Source: a virus
DNA: 37,906 nt
Strand: one strand, 5' to 3'
IMG/VR virus record: IMGVR_UViG_3300044691_000157
Location: 1 to 37,906 of that record
Shown here: positions 11,697-18,856 of the stretch, piece after piece
Layout: each line of letters begins with the position of its first letter
How positions within the stretch are numbered: position 1 is the first letter of the stretch
Notes under the pieces: generated by a model
The model's database searches: none
Told to the model about the DNA's origin: nothing
The model's input: the letters and a program-made list of their open reading frames with translations, nothing else
Translations under genes and position numbers: made by a program

Positions 11697-12139
11697 AAGG
11701 CGCCCCTCCCTCCGAGCACAAGCTTCAAGTCGCACTTACCGACTATCTGATGCTTGCCGGCCGCTCTGAATTGCACTGGTTCGCCATTCCTAATGGCGAG
11801 AAGCGACATATTCGCGTTGCGCAGCGCCTCAAGAACGAAGGTGTTCGCCGCGGCACGCCGGACCTCTGTTTCCTACTTCCCGGCGGCAAGGTCGGCTGGC
11901 TGGAGATGAAGACCGCCAAGGGCTCACTGTCCGAACACCAGAAGGTGTTCCGCGACAAAGCGCTAGCCCTAGGCCACGCCTGGGCAATGGCCCGCACAAT
12001 CGACGAGGCACTGGCATTCCTGACGAGCATCGACGCACTCAAGCCGGCTTATCAGCGCGGCGAAGCATTCCGGCAGGCTGCACAAAGTCATCTTAATTTA
12101 GCGCGTGTCCTCAAGCATGAAACGGCAGGCGCTCAATGA
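11693..12139 (+). CDS. VRR-NUC domain nuclease (148 aa), GTG start
   Basis: A PD-(D/E)XK-fold nuclease of the VRR-NUC type. Visible residues: Glu8 in SEHKLQVAL, the PNG turn (33-35), R52-R53-G-T-P56-D57 (the PD motif), Glu71-x-Lys73 in WLEMKTAKGSLSEHQ with Gln83. This order (E, PNG, PD, ExK, Q) is the family signature. Such nucleases probably act on branched or flapped DNA during phage replication or recombination. Family length is usual for the phage versions. The GTG start overlaps the upstream stop as GTGA; the 3' end overlaps the next nuclease by 4 nt. Confidence 0.85.
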   Translation: MKGAPPSEHKLQVALTDYLMLAGRSELHWFAIPNGEKRHIRVAQRLKNEGVRRGTPDLCFLLPGGKVGWLEMKTAKGSLSEHQKVFRDKALALGHAWAMARTIDEALAFLTSIDALKPAYQRGEAFRQAAQSHLNLARVLKHETAGAQ

Positions 12140-12867
12140 AATTTGAACGCCACAGCCCGTCGTCCTTGAACCTGTTCTGCGCCTCGCCAAGCATGTTCGT
12201 GCTCGAAAAGGTACTGGGCCGGCGCCAGCCTGTCGGAGCTCCTGCGCACCGCGGTACGGCTGTAGAGGACGGCGTAACAGCCGGCCTGACCGATCCTCAC
12301 GCACTGATATCTGATTGTGTTCAAGTGGCTTACGCCACCTATGACCGGATCACGGCACTATCCGGCGACAAGCGGCGCAAGGAATACCGCGCGACAATCC
12401 CCGATATGGTGAAGTCGGCATTGGAAGAATTGCGGCCCTATGGTGTGCCGACGCACACCCAGCAATTCGTAAGTTGGAAGCCAGAAGGGCTGGCTTACCC
12501 AATCGTCGGCTATCTCGATTACCGATGGGAGCAACACGGGATCCTGGTCGATCTCAAGACGACCGAAAAGCTGCCGTCGTCGATCAAGATCCCGCACGCC
12601 AGGCAGGTTGCGCTCTACGCGACCATGACCGGCGATAATGTCGATGCGCGGCTGACGTACTGCACGCCAAAAAAACGCGCCACCTACCAGCTCGAAAACG
12701 TCCGCGAGCATCTGACCGCCCTGCACCAGATCGCATTGCGCTGCGAAGCCTTCCTCGCACTGAGCGACGACCCAGCTTTCTTTACCTCGATCACAGCTCC
12801 CGATTTCGAATCCTTTTACTGGGGCGGACCTGCGCGCCAGATCGGTTTTGAAACGTGGGGGTTCTAA
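12136..12867 (+). CDS. RecB/Cas4-like PD-(D/E)XK exonuclease (243 aa)
   Basis: Begins HSPSSLNLFCASPSMFVLEKVLG, the opening helix common to RecB/AddB-like and phage recombination nucleases. The catalytic residues are visible: His38 in AHRGTAVE, Asp128 in GYLDYRW, Asp139 and Lys141 in LVDLKTTEK, and Gln157/Tyr161 in ARQVALY. It probably degrades one strand at double-strand ends for phage recombination, working with the neighbouring VRR-NUC protein and the SSB-like protein at 13258. Overlaps the upstream gene by 4 nt and the next by 1 nt (TAATG). Confidence 0.8.
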   Translation: MKFERHSPSSLNLFCASPSMFVLEKVLGRRQPVGAPAHRGTAVEDGVTAGLTDPHALISDCVQVAYATYDRITALSGDKRRKEYRATIPDMVKSALEELRPYGVPTHTQQFVSWKPEGLAYPIVGYLDYRWEQHGILVDLKTTEKLPSSIKIPHARQVALYATMTGDNVDARLTYCTPKKRATYQLENVREHLTALHQIALRCEAFLALSDDPAFFTSITAPDFESFYWGGPARQIGFETWGF

Positions 12868-13244
12868 TGAAACCGATTTGTCCGACATGTGGCGGCCCAG
12901 CCGAAGAAACCGTTACCAAATTCGGGGCTCGGCATGATTGCTGCGGCCTCTGGTCATGGGATGGCGCTCCGTTAGTCGATAAAGGCACGCACGAAGCCCG
13001 TAAGTCTGCGCATGAAGCGTTTGACACCCTTTGGAAGGGTGGCCGGATGAAGCGGTCAGATGCCTACAGGGCATTGGCCACACGCATGAACATGCAGCGC
13101 GCAGACTGCCACATCAAACTCATGTCAGCCGAGACCGCTTCGCGCGTGCCGGCGATAGCGCGCGAGATTGCTTCCGCGCTCGACAACGAAATTCCAAAGT
13201 TCCACCGGAATGGCAACGCACCCGGCCTAACGGGCGCACTTTAA
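12867..13244 (+). CDS. Zinc-finger protein, DUF3268-like (125 aa)
   Basis: The ATG at 12867 shares one base with the upstream stop. A CPTCGG pair and HDCCGLWSW provide the N-terminal zinc site, followed by a helical part, EARKSAHEAFDTLWKGGRMKRSDAYRALATRMNM, then HIKLMSAETASRVPAIAREI. This arrangement (Cys cluster, 'A-H-x-x-F-D-x-L-W', 'R-x-x-A-Y-x-x-L-A', 'H-I') matches the zinc-finger-containing DUF3268 proteins of phages. Nucleic-acid binding is likely; the specific role is unknown. Confidence 0.7.
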   Translation: MKPICPTCGGPAEETVTKFGARHDCCGLWSWDGAPLVDKGTHEARKSAHEAFDTLWKGGRMKRSDAYRALATRMNMQRADCHIKLMSAETASRVPAIAREIASALDNEIPKFHRNGNAPGLTGAL

Positions 13245-13257
13245 ACGGAGAATGGTT

Positions 13258-13947
13258 ATGGCTTTAGGTTTCAATTACTCGACTGGCGGCGGGGACAACG
13301 GCGATATCGTGCCGTTCGTCAAGTATGATGCGCGTGCGGGGCGTTTCTTCCGCAACGATCGCACCGAATCCAACGGCGCCTATGCGAACAATGCCGTCGA
13401 TATCACGTCCAATTTCAAGGCCGTGATGGACCTCGAAAATCTGGAGGTCGGCTACCTCCTGTTCGCAGCGGGTGCTGCGCCGGCCTTCATGTTGGTGAAG
13501 CTGGGCGATCCCATGCCGCAGAAGCCGGCAGACGGGAAGTGGAAGCAGGGCGTTCGCGTCATGATGAAACTGCACCAGTCCTGCGGCGGCGACGTGCGGG
13601 AGACCTCCAGCAACGCCGCGGCGTTCCTCAAGGGCTTCGACGACCTGCACTCGCTCTACGAAGCCGGCAAGGCCGCCAACCCCGGCAAGCTGCCTATCGT
13701 GGTCCTGAAAACCACGATGCCAATCACATCGGGGTCGGGCGAGAAGAAATCGACCAATTACCAGCCGGTATTCGAGATCTCTGGATGGGCGCCGCGGCCG
13801 GTCGATCTGGTGCATGTCGGAAAGGGCTCCGCCAAGCAAGTCGAGAGCAAGCCGACTGCGTCGTCGGCACCTTCCACCGGATCCACGCAAGTCAGCGCCC
13901 CGGCGGCAAAGCAGCTCGAGACGGCCGGCGCCGACGACTTCGGTTAG
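13258..13947 (+). CDS. Putative single-strand DNA-binding protein with acidic tail (229 aa)
   Basis: The second of two closely spaced ATGs is chosen (GGAG lies 7 nt upstream of it). The first 180 residues are beta-rich (DIVPFVKYDARAGRFFRNDR; GYLLFAAGAAPAFMLVKLG; KQGVRVMMKLHQSCGGDVRE; TNYQPVFEISGW), and a long Ser/Ala/Pro-rich linker ends in ADDFG, an acidic tip reminiscent of SSB tails (DDIPF). I recall close relatives in several phage genomes at the same position between nucleases and primase, generally as hypothetical proteins. The SSB role is inferred from architecture and context. Confidence 0.55.
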   Translation: MALGFNYSTGGGDNGDIVPFVKYDARAGRFFRNDRTESNGAYANNAVDITSNFKAVMDLENLEVGYLLFAAGAAPAFMLVKLGDPMPQKPADGKWKQGVRVMMKLHQSCGGDVRETSSNAAAFLKGFDDLHSLYEAGKAANPGKLPIVVLKTTMPITSGSGEKKSTNYQPVFEISGWAPRPVDLVHVGKGSAKQVESKPTASSAPSTGSTQVSAPAAKQLETAGADDFG

Positions 13948-13952
13948 CGGCC

Positions 13953-14117
13953 ATGGAATCGGTACGAGAAATGAGAGATCGCCTTGGCATTTCGGTGCAG
14001 GAAGCCAAAACGATCGTGCGGCAAGAACGACTGACACGTCAGATCAATGAAGCAAAAAGCATTGATGACTTGAAGCCGATCTTGCTCGACCTCCTAACCC
14101 ACAAAGGGTTCTTTTAA
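13953..14117 (+). CDS. Small hypothetical protein (54 aa)
   Basis: Frame MESVREMRDRLGISVQEAKTIVRQ, then ERLTRQINEAKSIDDLKPILLDLLTHKGFF. A helix-turn-helix-like start (LGISVQEAKTIVR) is followed by an amphipathic helix. It begins 5 nt after the SSB-like stop and ends 10 nt before a strong hairpin, so it is the last gene of this block. No family recognised. Confidence 0.6.
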   Translation: MESVREMRDRLGISVQEAKTIVRQERLTRQINEAKSIDDLKPILLDLLTHKGFF

Positions 14118-14127
14118 TCACAAAGCC

Positions 14128-14151
14128 GCCGGGACGGTTCGCCGTCCCGGC
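14128..14151 (+). terminator. 10-bp GC hairpin with TTCG loop
   Basis: GCCGGGACGG (14128-14137), loop TTCG, CCGTCCCGGC (14142-14151). The stem is very stable, but the following CTTCCAATTG is not a U-tract, so this may be an attenuator or an mRNA-stabilising stem rather than a full terminator. It separates the recombination genes from the primase gene. Confidence 0.55.
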
Positions 14152-14205
14152 CTTCCAATTGTAAATCGTGCGTAACCAGCCAGGAGCGGAACACAGGACG
14201 GGATT

Positions 14206-16269
14206 TTGAAGCAGGTGGGGCTAGTCGAATCTTTTGAGCCTGAATGGGCCGCGCCAGGAGACTGGGCCGCGATGTATCGCGCTGCCGGCTTGCAGGTCGT
14301 GCCGTCCTATTTACCGTCCGAGCATCAGAACTGGAAGCGCCCGGCGCTCGCCGACTGGAAGTCGCTCCAGGAGGAGCTAGTTCCGCAAAGCACATTCGAC
14401 CGCTGGTATTCAGCCCAGGGCGAAAACAGCCGCCGGCCCAATATGGGCGTTCTATCTGGCCGTGCCTCCGGCAACGTCTTTGTCATCGACCTCGATGAAT
14501 ACAAGACGCCCGACGCGCTGGCATGGTGGACCGGGATCCTCGCCGAGCACAACAGCCGGATCGAGCCTGAGACCTGCCAGCAAGTCACAGGCGGCGGTGG
14601 TCGGCAGTTGTTTTTCCGTGCTCCCGGCGAATGGCTGGCGCCGACCAATAAAACCCCCATAGGAGTCGATATCCGCGGGCAGGGCGGCTTTGCCGTGTTG
14701 CCGCCATCTCAGCACATCTCCGGCACGCCGTACGCATGGAAGGCCGGCTGTGCGCCTTGGGAGTGCGAGATAGCGAGCGCCCCGGATTGGCTGCTCCAGG
14801 AGGTCGCAGAACTCGTTGAGCGCTACGGCGGGGATCAGAACCGGCAAGCTGCCCAAAGTGGGCCTGTGGTCTCGACAGCCAGCCCGGCTGAGGATTTCAA
14901 CGCCTTCGGCCAGCGGGTCGATGGTCGCGACCATGCCATGCGTGACCTGGTTTGGGCCGCTGTCGTGAACTGGTATCGCGAATGCCCAATCAAGCCGTCA
15001 GATGCTGAAAGCCAAACTCGGTCGCGCGAGGTCTGGGCTATCTATGAGAGAAAAACCAAAACCCGCCTGCCCGGTGACAACGTTGCCGGCTTGGAAAAAG
15101 AAGGCCGAGGCCCGTCCCTGTTTGCTGAGAAGTGGCGCCGGGCTATGGCTAAATGGTCTACCGAAATTGCCGAGGCTGCTCAGCGCCCTTTAGAGGAAAC
15201 TGAAATAGACCAAGCGGTACAGGCGCCCACCTCGGATATTTTCGATACACTTGGGCTCGCCGATATCGACGCACTGCCACCGCCAACTTGGCTGGTAGAT
15301 GGCCTGATCCCGGAAAGCGGCTTGACGTTCATCTATGGCAAGCCCGGTAAAGGTAAGTCGTTCGTAACCCTGGATCTGGCGCTGCGCGTGGCTCACGGAT
15401 TCGACTGGCACGGCAAGGAATGCCGGCAGGGTGGCGTGCTATACGTGGCCGGCGAAGGCAAGGGCGGGTATCGCAACCGCGTCCACGGCTGGCACGCACA
15501 CCATGGCCTGATCGCCGATTGCGCGCCCTTCCGTCTGCTTCCGAAGGCCGTCAATCTCATGACGCCAGAAGATGTTGCCAAGCTGGTCAGGACCGTCAAG
15601 GCGGTCGTCGGTGACGCCAAATTGGTCATTATAGATACCGTGGCCAGGGCGCTTCCTGGCGCCGAGGAGAACGCATCCAAAGAGATGGGTCTTTTTGTTC
15701 TGGCCTGCGACACGATTCGTGAAGCGTGCGGCGTGGCCGTTATCGGGGTGCACCACAGCGGCAAGGATGAGGACCGCGGTATGCGCGGATCCAGCTCGCT
15801 CGAAGGCGCTGGCGACTGCGTTTTGCACCTGAAGCGCAAGGACGATAGCAGCCTTGTCGAAGTCGCCACAGAGAAGCAAAAGGACGGCGAAGAGGCCAAA
15901 CCGCTATTTCTGAAGCTGACAAAAGTCGAATGGATGGACGGCCTAAAGCAGGCGTCCACTCTGGTTCCGGTTATCGCTGAGGATAATTCAGCGACGGTTT
16001 CAGCGGGCAGTGGGTGGCCGGATACGAGCATGTGCCGGCGCGTTGTTAACGCCATCGAAGAGGCATGGATGAGCGGCAAGCCGTGGTCTCACTCGCCCCA
16101 AAGCCCTGACCGGTACGCGCCAAAAATGATGGCGCAGCGGTTCGAAATTCCAGTCAAAATCGCTCGCGACATGCTCGAAAAATGGCTGCTCAACGACGTG
16201 CTTTCAATCGAGATTCGCGACGCTCACAACAAGACAAAAGGGCTCAAGGTTGTGGGTCTAATCTCATGA
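14206..16269 (+). CDS. Prim-pol primase / RepA-like helicase fusion (687 aa), TTG start
   Basis: It would synthesise primers and unwind DNA at the phage origin. Residues 15-200 form an archaeo-eukaryotic-type primase/polymerase (prim-pol) domain, with the D95-L-D97 pair and GVDIRGQGG (153-161). Residues 365-600 form an AAA_25/RepA-like ATPase with Walker A GKPGKGKS (378-385), Walker B LVIIDT (473-478) and the sensor-like GVHHSG. The C-terminal part (about 620-687) looks winged-helix-like. The start is TTG at 14206 after GGACGGGA; GTG at 14215 is the alternative. The gene is followed directly by iteron-like repeats. Domain calls are strong; exact origin recognition is unknown. Confidence 0.85.
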   Translation: MKQVGLVESFEPEWAAPGDWAAMYRAAGLQVVPSYLPSEHQNWKRPALADWKSLQEELVPQSTFDRWYSAQGENSRRPNMGVLSGRASGNVFVIDLDEYKTPDALAWWTGILAEHNSRIEPETCQQVTGGGGRQLFFRAPGEWLAPTNKTPIGVDIRGQGGFAVLPPSQHISGTPYAWKAGCAPWECEIASAPDWLLQEVAELVERYGGDQNRQAAQSGPVVSTASPAEDFNAFGQRVDGRDHAMRDLVWAAVVNWYRECPIKPSDAESQTRSREVWAIYERKTKTRLPGDNVAGLEKEGRGPSLFAEKWRRAMAKWSTEIAEAAQRPLEETEIDQAVQAPTSDIFDTLGLADIDALPPPTWLVDGLIPESGLTFIYGKPGKGKSFVTLDLALRVAHGFDWHGKECRQGGVLYVAGEGKGGYRNRVHGWHAHHGLIADCAPFRLLPKAVNLMTPEDVAKLVRTVKAVVGDAKLVIIDTVARALPGAEENASKEMGLFVLACDTIREACGVAVIGVHHSGKDEDRGMRGSSSLEGAGDCVLHLKRKDDSSLVEVATEKQKDGEEAKPLFLKLTKVEWMDGLKQASTLVPVIAEDNSATVSAGSGWPDTSMCRRVVNAIEEAWMSGKPWSHSPQSPDRYAPKMMAQRFEIPVKIARDMLEKWLLNDVLSIEIRDAHNKTKGLKVVGLIS

Positions 16270-16424
16270 AAAACGCCTGCGGAAGTCTGCGGAAGTCTGC
16301 GGAGGTTGCCTTGCAAGTCATTGATATCGTTATGCGGAAGTCTTTGCGGAAGTGCGGAAGTGAACCCTCTAAGCCATTGATATCGTTATGCGGAAGTGCG
16401 GAACCCTTTCCCTTAGTAAACTAA
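16266..16424 (+). CDS. Possible 52-aa ORF through the iteron-like repeats
   Basis: An ATG overlaps the primase stop (ATGA) and the frame stays open across the repeat array to TAA at 16424. The product is repetitive (CGSLRKSAEV, MRKSLRKCGSE, LCGSAEP) because the DNA is repetitive. It is either a coincidence of open repeats or a real coupled peptide. The repeat explanation is preferred. Confidence 0.25.
   Translation: MKNACGSLRKSAEVALQVIDIVMRKSLRKCGSEPSKPLISLCGSAEPFPLVN
16278..16405 (+). repeat. Iteron-like array after the primase gene
   Basis: The 9-mer TGCGGAAGT occurs at 16278, 16288, 16333, 16345, 16353 and 16389, with variants TGCGGAGGT at 16298 and TGCGGAACC at 16397. Two 23-bp direct repeats (16319-16341 and 16375-16397; starting CATTGATATCG and ending in the 9-mer) are 56 bp apart. 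All copies are in one orientation. Directly repeated iterons next to a replication gene are typical of replication origins; the origin role is inferred. Confidence 0.6.
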
Positions 16425-16449
16425 GCTCCGCGCTTGAGGCGCGGAAGCT
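16424..16449 (+). terminator. Hairpin closing the replication block
   Basis: TCCGCGC (16427-16433), loop TTGAG, GCGCGGA (16439-16445), extended by AGC/GCT pairing with one bulged A. It is followed by a pyrimidine-rich run (GTTTCCTCTCT). A plausible Rho-independent terminator or attenuator between the origin-like repeats and the next gene. Confidence 0.5.
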
Positions 16450-16476
16450 GTTTCCTCTCTACTCGGAGCGACCACC

Positions 16477-17112
16477 ATGGCAAATCTGAAACGCGACGAA
16501 ACCAACCTCACGGCGGCCCAGTCGAGCTACGCTCCTCGAGCCATGATGGCGACCGAACATTCCTGGGCGCGATCTCCCGGCACATACATCGCCGGACGTG
16601 CCTACCTCGATGGCGCCGACGAGACCGCTTCCGAGATGGAAGCCAAGTGGGGCTGCGACCGGCTGCGGCTTCTGGTCGATCCTGTCTTGCGGGAGAAGTT
16701 CGACCGCCAGCGCTATCTGCTCAACCAGGCGATCTGGCATGGCGAGCTGGAGGCCGTGCGTCGGGAGTCGGGGCGCATGGTCGCCGCGTGGCAGGCGCTG
16801 GATCGGGCGGCGACGACCGCGGGCAAGCAGCCGCTCAGTCCGACCGTCTGGGAGATCGCGCTCGATGATGGCACCGTGGCTGCAATCGTGCAGAACGACG
16901 CTGACGCGCATGCCGTGGTCGGCGAGGGCCGCGCTGTCTCGGTTTTCACGCTCGAGGAAATCGGCCGGCTGCTTTCGAACTACCCGGATATCGCCAAGGC
17001 CAAGTTGGTCTTCCCAGGTGCGACGATCACCGCGGTCAGGCGGTCGGTTGAGGATCCGCTGAAGGCGGTACGGGATACGGACGAATTGCTGGATGATCCC
17101 ATTGGATTTTGA
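16477..17112 (+). CDS. Conserved phage hypothetical protein (211 aa)
   Basis: Contains MEAKWGCDRLRLLVDPVLREKFDRQRYLLNQAIWHGELEAVRRESGRMVAAWQALD, which is helical with many Arg and Trp. This is followed by a beta-rich half (VWEIALDDGTVAAIVQNDADAHAV; AKAKLVFPGATITAV). I recall similar proteins in Bradyrhizobium-type phages without assigned function. It comes after the replication block and before the putative late regulator. The Shine-Dalgarno CGGAGCG lies upstream of the ATG. Confidence 0.6.
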   Translation: MANLKRDETNLTAAQSSYAPRAMMATEHSWARSPGTYIAGRAYLDGADETASEMEAKWGCDRLRLLVDPVLREKFDRQRYLLNQAIWHGELEAVRRESGRMVAAWQALDRAATTAGKQPLSPTVWEIALDDGTVAAIVQNDADAHAVVGEGRAVSVFTLEEIGRLLSNYPDIAKAKLVFPGATITAVRRSVEDPLKAVRDTDELLDDPIGF

Positions 17113-17154
17113 GCGGCCAAAATTCTAACCACCGACGACAAGGGGCGCTGCAAT

Positions 17155-17892
17155 ATGGCTAAGACCAAGAAACGAGCTCCATATCTTTCGCATGGCTCGG
17201 AAGGCATGGTCGAATATGGAAGTCGCGTAATTTCCGATCCATTGGAGGCTGGTCAGCGATATTCGGCGGTCGTCAACGTTCGGGAAAGCTCGATTGACCA
17301 CATGGCCTCCAGAGGGCGCATCAACGCCGCACAGAGCGAGGCTGGGCAGCGTTTCCGCCGGCTGTGGGAGAAAGCCGCGGTCGGGAAAAGCCAAGGCATA
17401 GACCCCTCCAAAGAGTTTGTAGACGGTGGTGGCATCGCCGATCCGATCTCGGACGATTTGGTCAAGGCATCGTTTGAGCTTGCCAAGATACTTCGCGTCG
17501 CCGGTCCCGTAGGCTCGCAATTGCTCATCGCGATTGTCGGGGAGGGTGGCCGAATTGAGGATACCGCGAAAGGTTGGTCAAAAGCGGGCGGCTCCGTCAA
17601 AGGTGAACGCGCCGAAGGATACGTGACCGGGCGCATGATTGAAGCGTTGGATGACCTCGTTGACTTCTGGAAACTTGAGTCTGACCCGATAGTTAGGAAG
17701 GAAGAAAAGCGCTCCTACTGGCGCAACGGCAGCGAGGTCAAAGTCCGCGATGCTATCCGCGTAAGCCACGAAGGTCACAGCGGGCCGGTGATCGAACTTG
17801 GTGTTGGCAGATTTGGCGACGTGGTGGAAAGCGAAAAGAGGGGCATTGACAGGACAGCCATGACGCCGCATGTTGCGGGTAGTGGGAAGTGA
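17155..17892 (+). CDS. DUF6456-like putative phage regulator (245 aa)
   Basis: The middle of the protein has the layout I associate with DUF6456-like regulators: SIDHMASRGRINAAQSEAGQRFRRLWEKA (an 'RG-x-I-x-x-x-Q-x-x-A-G-x-x-F' helix pair), then a linker, then GPVGSQLLIAIVGEGGRIED and EGYVTGRMIEALDDLVDFW (a C-terminal helical DNA-binding-like core). It is the last gene before a strong terminator and the gene-free region ahead of the packaging genes, the usual place for a late-gene activator. The family match is from memory, and the late-regulator role is inference. Confidence 0.5.
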   Translation: MAKTKKRAPYLSHGSEGMVEYGSRVISDPLEAGQRYSAVVNVRESSIDHMASRGRINAAQSEAGQRFRRLWEKAAVGKSQGIDPSKEFVDGGGIADPISDDLVKASFELAKILRVAGPVGSQLLIAIVGEGGRIEDTAKGWSKAGGSVKGERAEGYVTGRMIEALDDLVDFWKLESDPIVRKEEKRSYWRNGSEVKVRDAIRVSHEGHSGPVIELGVGRFGDVVESEKRGIDRTAMTPHVAGSGK

Positions 17893-17903
17893 TTTGCCCA
17901 GAG

Positions 17904-17936
17904 ACCGCCCCGAGCCACGCTCGCAGGGCGGTTTTT
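17904..17936 (+). terminator. Rho-independent terminator
   Basis: ACCGCCC (17904-17910) pairs with GGGCGGT (17926-17932), with an inner CGAG/CTCG stem, followed by a T-run. It lies 12 nt after the putative regulator gene and should end the early/middle rightward transcript. Confidence 0.75.
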
Positions 17937-18209
17937 CAATTCACCAATCGGACGGCCTTTCCCCTCTCGCGGCCACTCAAGCCCCCTCCCAAGACGTGGT
18001 GCCAGTGAATAGGGGATGGGCTGTTCGAGCTTAATCTGACTGCGGCGTTGAAGGAAACGCTATGAAGTAACGTCCTGCGGGCCTTATTCGATTAGGGCAA
18101 CTGAATTGCAGGCCGAGCCGGTATCAAGCCCGGCCAGTCAGACTTCGATTCAATCGAGAGCGGAGCAAACTGCACCGCATTTGCGATCACCTGACCACGG
18201 AGCAAGCTG
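17937..18209. other. Gene-free stretch before the packaging genes
   Basis: About 270 bp without a convincing gene. It contains GCCGG/CCGGC pairing around 18115-18135 and a small TCGAT/ATCGA palindrome around 18145-18160. Its position just upstream of the terminase operon would suit a late promoter and a cos or pac site, but no repeat or promoter strong enough to name is seen. Confidence 0.35.
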
Positions 18210-18362
18210 ATGGATACCAATAAGCCATTTAGTCCGAAATATCTTAAGATGAAGGCTGAGGATGCTCGGCGCGCTAATGAGGCGAAGTGCCGTTATGCTG
18301 AAAAGCACGGGCTTAGTCCCGTGACGCTGAAACCATTCATCCCCACCCAAGAGCGGAGATAG
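18210..18362 (+). CDS. Small basic protein (50 aa)
   Basis: Frame MDTNKPFSPKYLKMKAEDAR, then RANEAKCRYAEKHGLSPVTLKPFIPTQERR. GGAG lies 7 nt upstream of the ATG. The protein is Lys/Arg-rich and helical in its first half. It is the first gene of the late-type cluster. No family recognised; the reading frame plus Shine-Dalgarno is the evidence. Confidence 0.5.
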   Translation: MDTNKPFSPKYLKMKAEDARRANEAKCRYAEKHGLSPVTLKPFIPTQERR

Positions 18363-18366
18363 CGGG

Positions 18367-18531
18367 ATGAGCCTAACACCTTCTGATCTTGGAATGACCG
18401 AGGAAGAGTTCGCTCGCGAAAAGGCAATGGCTGAATTTATGAGCCGTCCTTCTGCTGAGATCATCCAGTTTCGGCCGCGATCTCAACCAGTTCCAGTCGG
18501 CCATCCCTGGTCAGGGGAAGACAAGGCGTAA
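18367..18531 (+). CDS. Small hypothetical protein (54 aa)
   Basis: Frame MSLTPSDLGMTEEEFAREKA, then MAEFMSRPSAEIIQFRPRSQPVPVGHPWSGEDKA. It begins 4 nt after the previous stop and ends 2 nt before the next start, so the three small genes form a tight run. An acidic helical start is followed by a Pro/Arg-rich tail. No family recognised. Confidence 0.5.
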   Translation: MSLTPSDLGMTEEEFAREKAMAEFMSRPSAEIIQFRPRSQPVPVGHPWSGEDKA

Positions 18532-18533
18532 CG

Positions 18534-18815
18534 ATGGCGATCAAAATCCCGCTCAGCCAATCCGGCCCGCCCGCTGAATTCGCAAGGGCCGTGGAAGATC
18601 ACCGCAAGGCCCTGATCGCCCACATGATGGGTAAGCCCGGCGTCGCCCCGCCAACGCATAACGATTTGGTCAACGCCGTGATCGAGCGCCGGCCGCAGAC
18701 AGGCCCGATCGACAAGCGCGGCCCGGATCAGTTCGTTATCCTGCCATATGAGATCGTTGATGACACGCCCGTTTCGCCTGCAGTGCAGTTATTGCGGGAC
18801 AGCATCCGGAACTAA
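18534..18815 (+). CDS. Hypothetical protein upstream of terminase (93 aa)
   Basis: Begins MAIKIPLSQSGPPAEFARAVEDHRKALIAHMMGKPGVAPPTHNDLVNAVIERRPQTGP. It has a helical N-terminal third and a VILPYEIVDD strand. Its position immediately before the small terminase suggests a packaging-related or late accessory role. No family is recognised. Confidence 0.55.
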   Translation: MAIKIPLSQSGPPAEFARAVEDHRKALIAHMMGKPGVAPPTHNDLVNAVIERRPQTGPIDKRGPDQFVILPYEIVDDTPVSPAVQLLRDSIRN

Positions 18816-18820
18816 CAACC

Positions 18821-18856
18821 AGGGAGCATAGGCTCAAACCCTATGTGCCGAATGTG
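18821..18856 (+). promoter_or_regulatory. Shine-Dalgarno, hairpin and GTG at the small-terminase start
   Basis: AGGGAG (18821-18826) is followed at once by a perfect 6-bp hairpin, CATAGG-CTCAAAC-CCTATG (18827-18845), and then 8 nt before an in-frame GTG at 18854. With the hairpin folded out, the Shine-Dalgarno to start spacing becomes about 8 nt. Another GTG at 18845 uses the last base of the stem. Structure-bridged initiation is an inference, with known precedent in T4 gene 38. Confidence 0.45.

Noticed and set aside
13264-14037. 257-codon open frame antisense to the SSB-like gene
   Set aside because: Arg/Val/Gly-rich shadow with no motif; the plus-strand gene has the good ribosome site and conserved pattern.
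16278-16405. CRISPR array
   Set aside because: Repeats are 9 bp, unevenly spaced and overlapping, with no regular spacers; iteron-like instead.
18100-18180. TTCGATTC-like sequence suggesting a tRNA T-loop
   Set aside because: No cloverleaf can be folded around it.
18827-18850. T-arm-like stem-loop (CATAGG-CTCAAAC-CCTATG) suggesting a tRNA
   Set aside because: No matching acceptor, D- or anticodon arm is found upstream; better explained as an mRNA hairpin at the terminase start.
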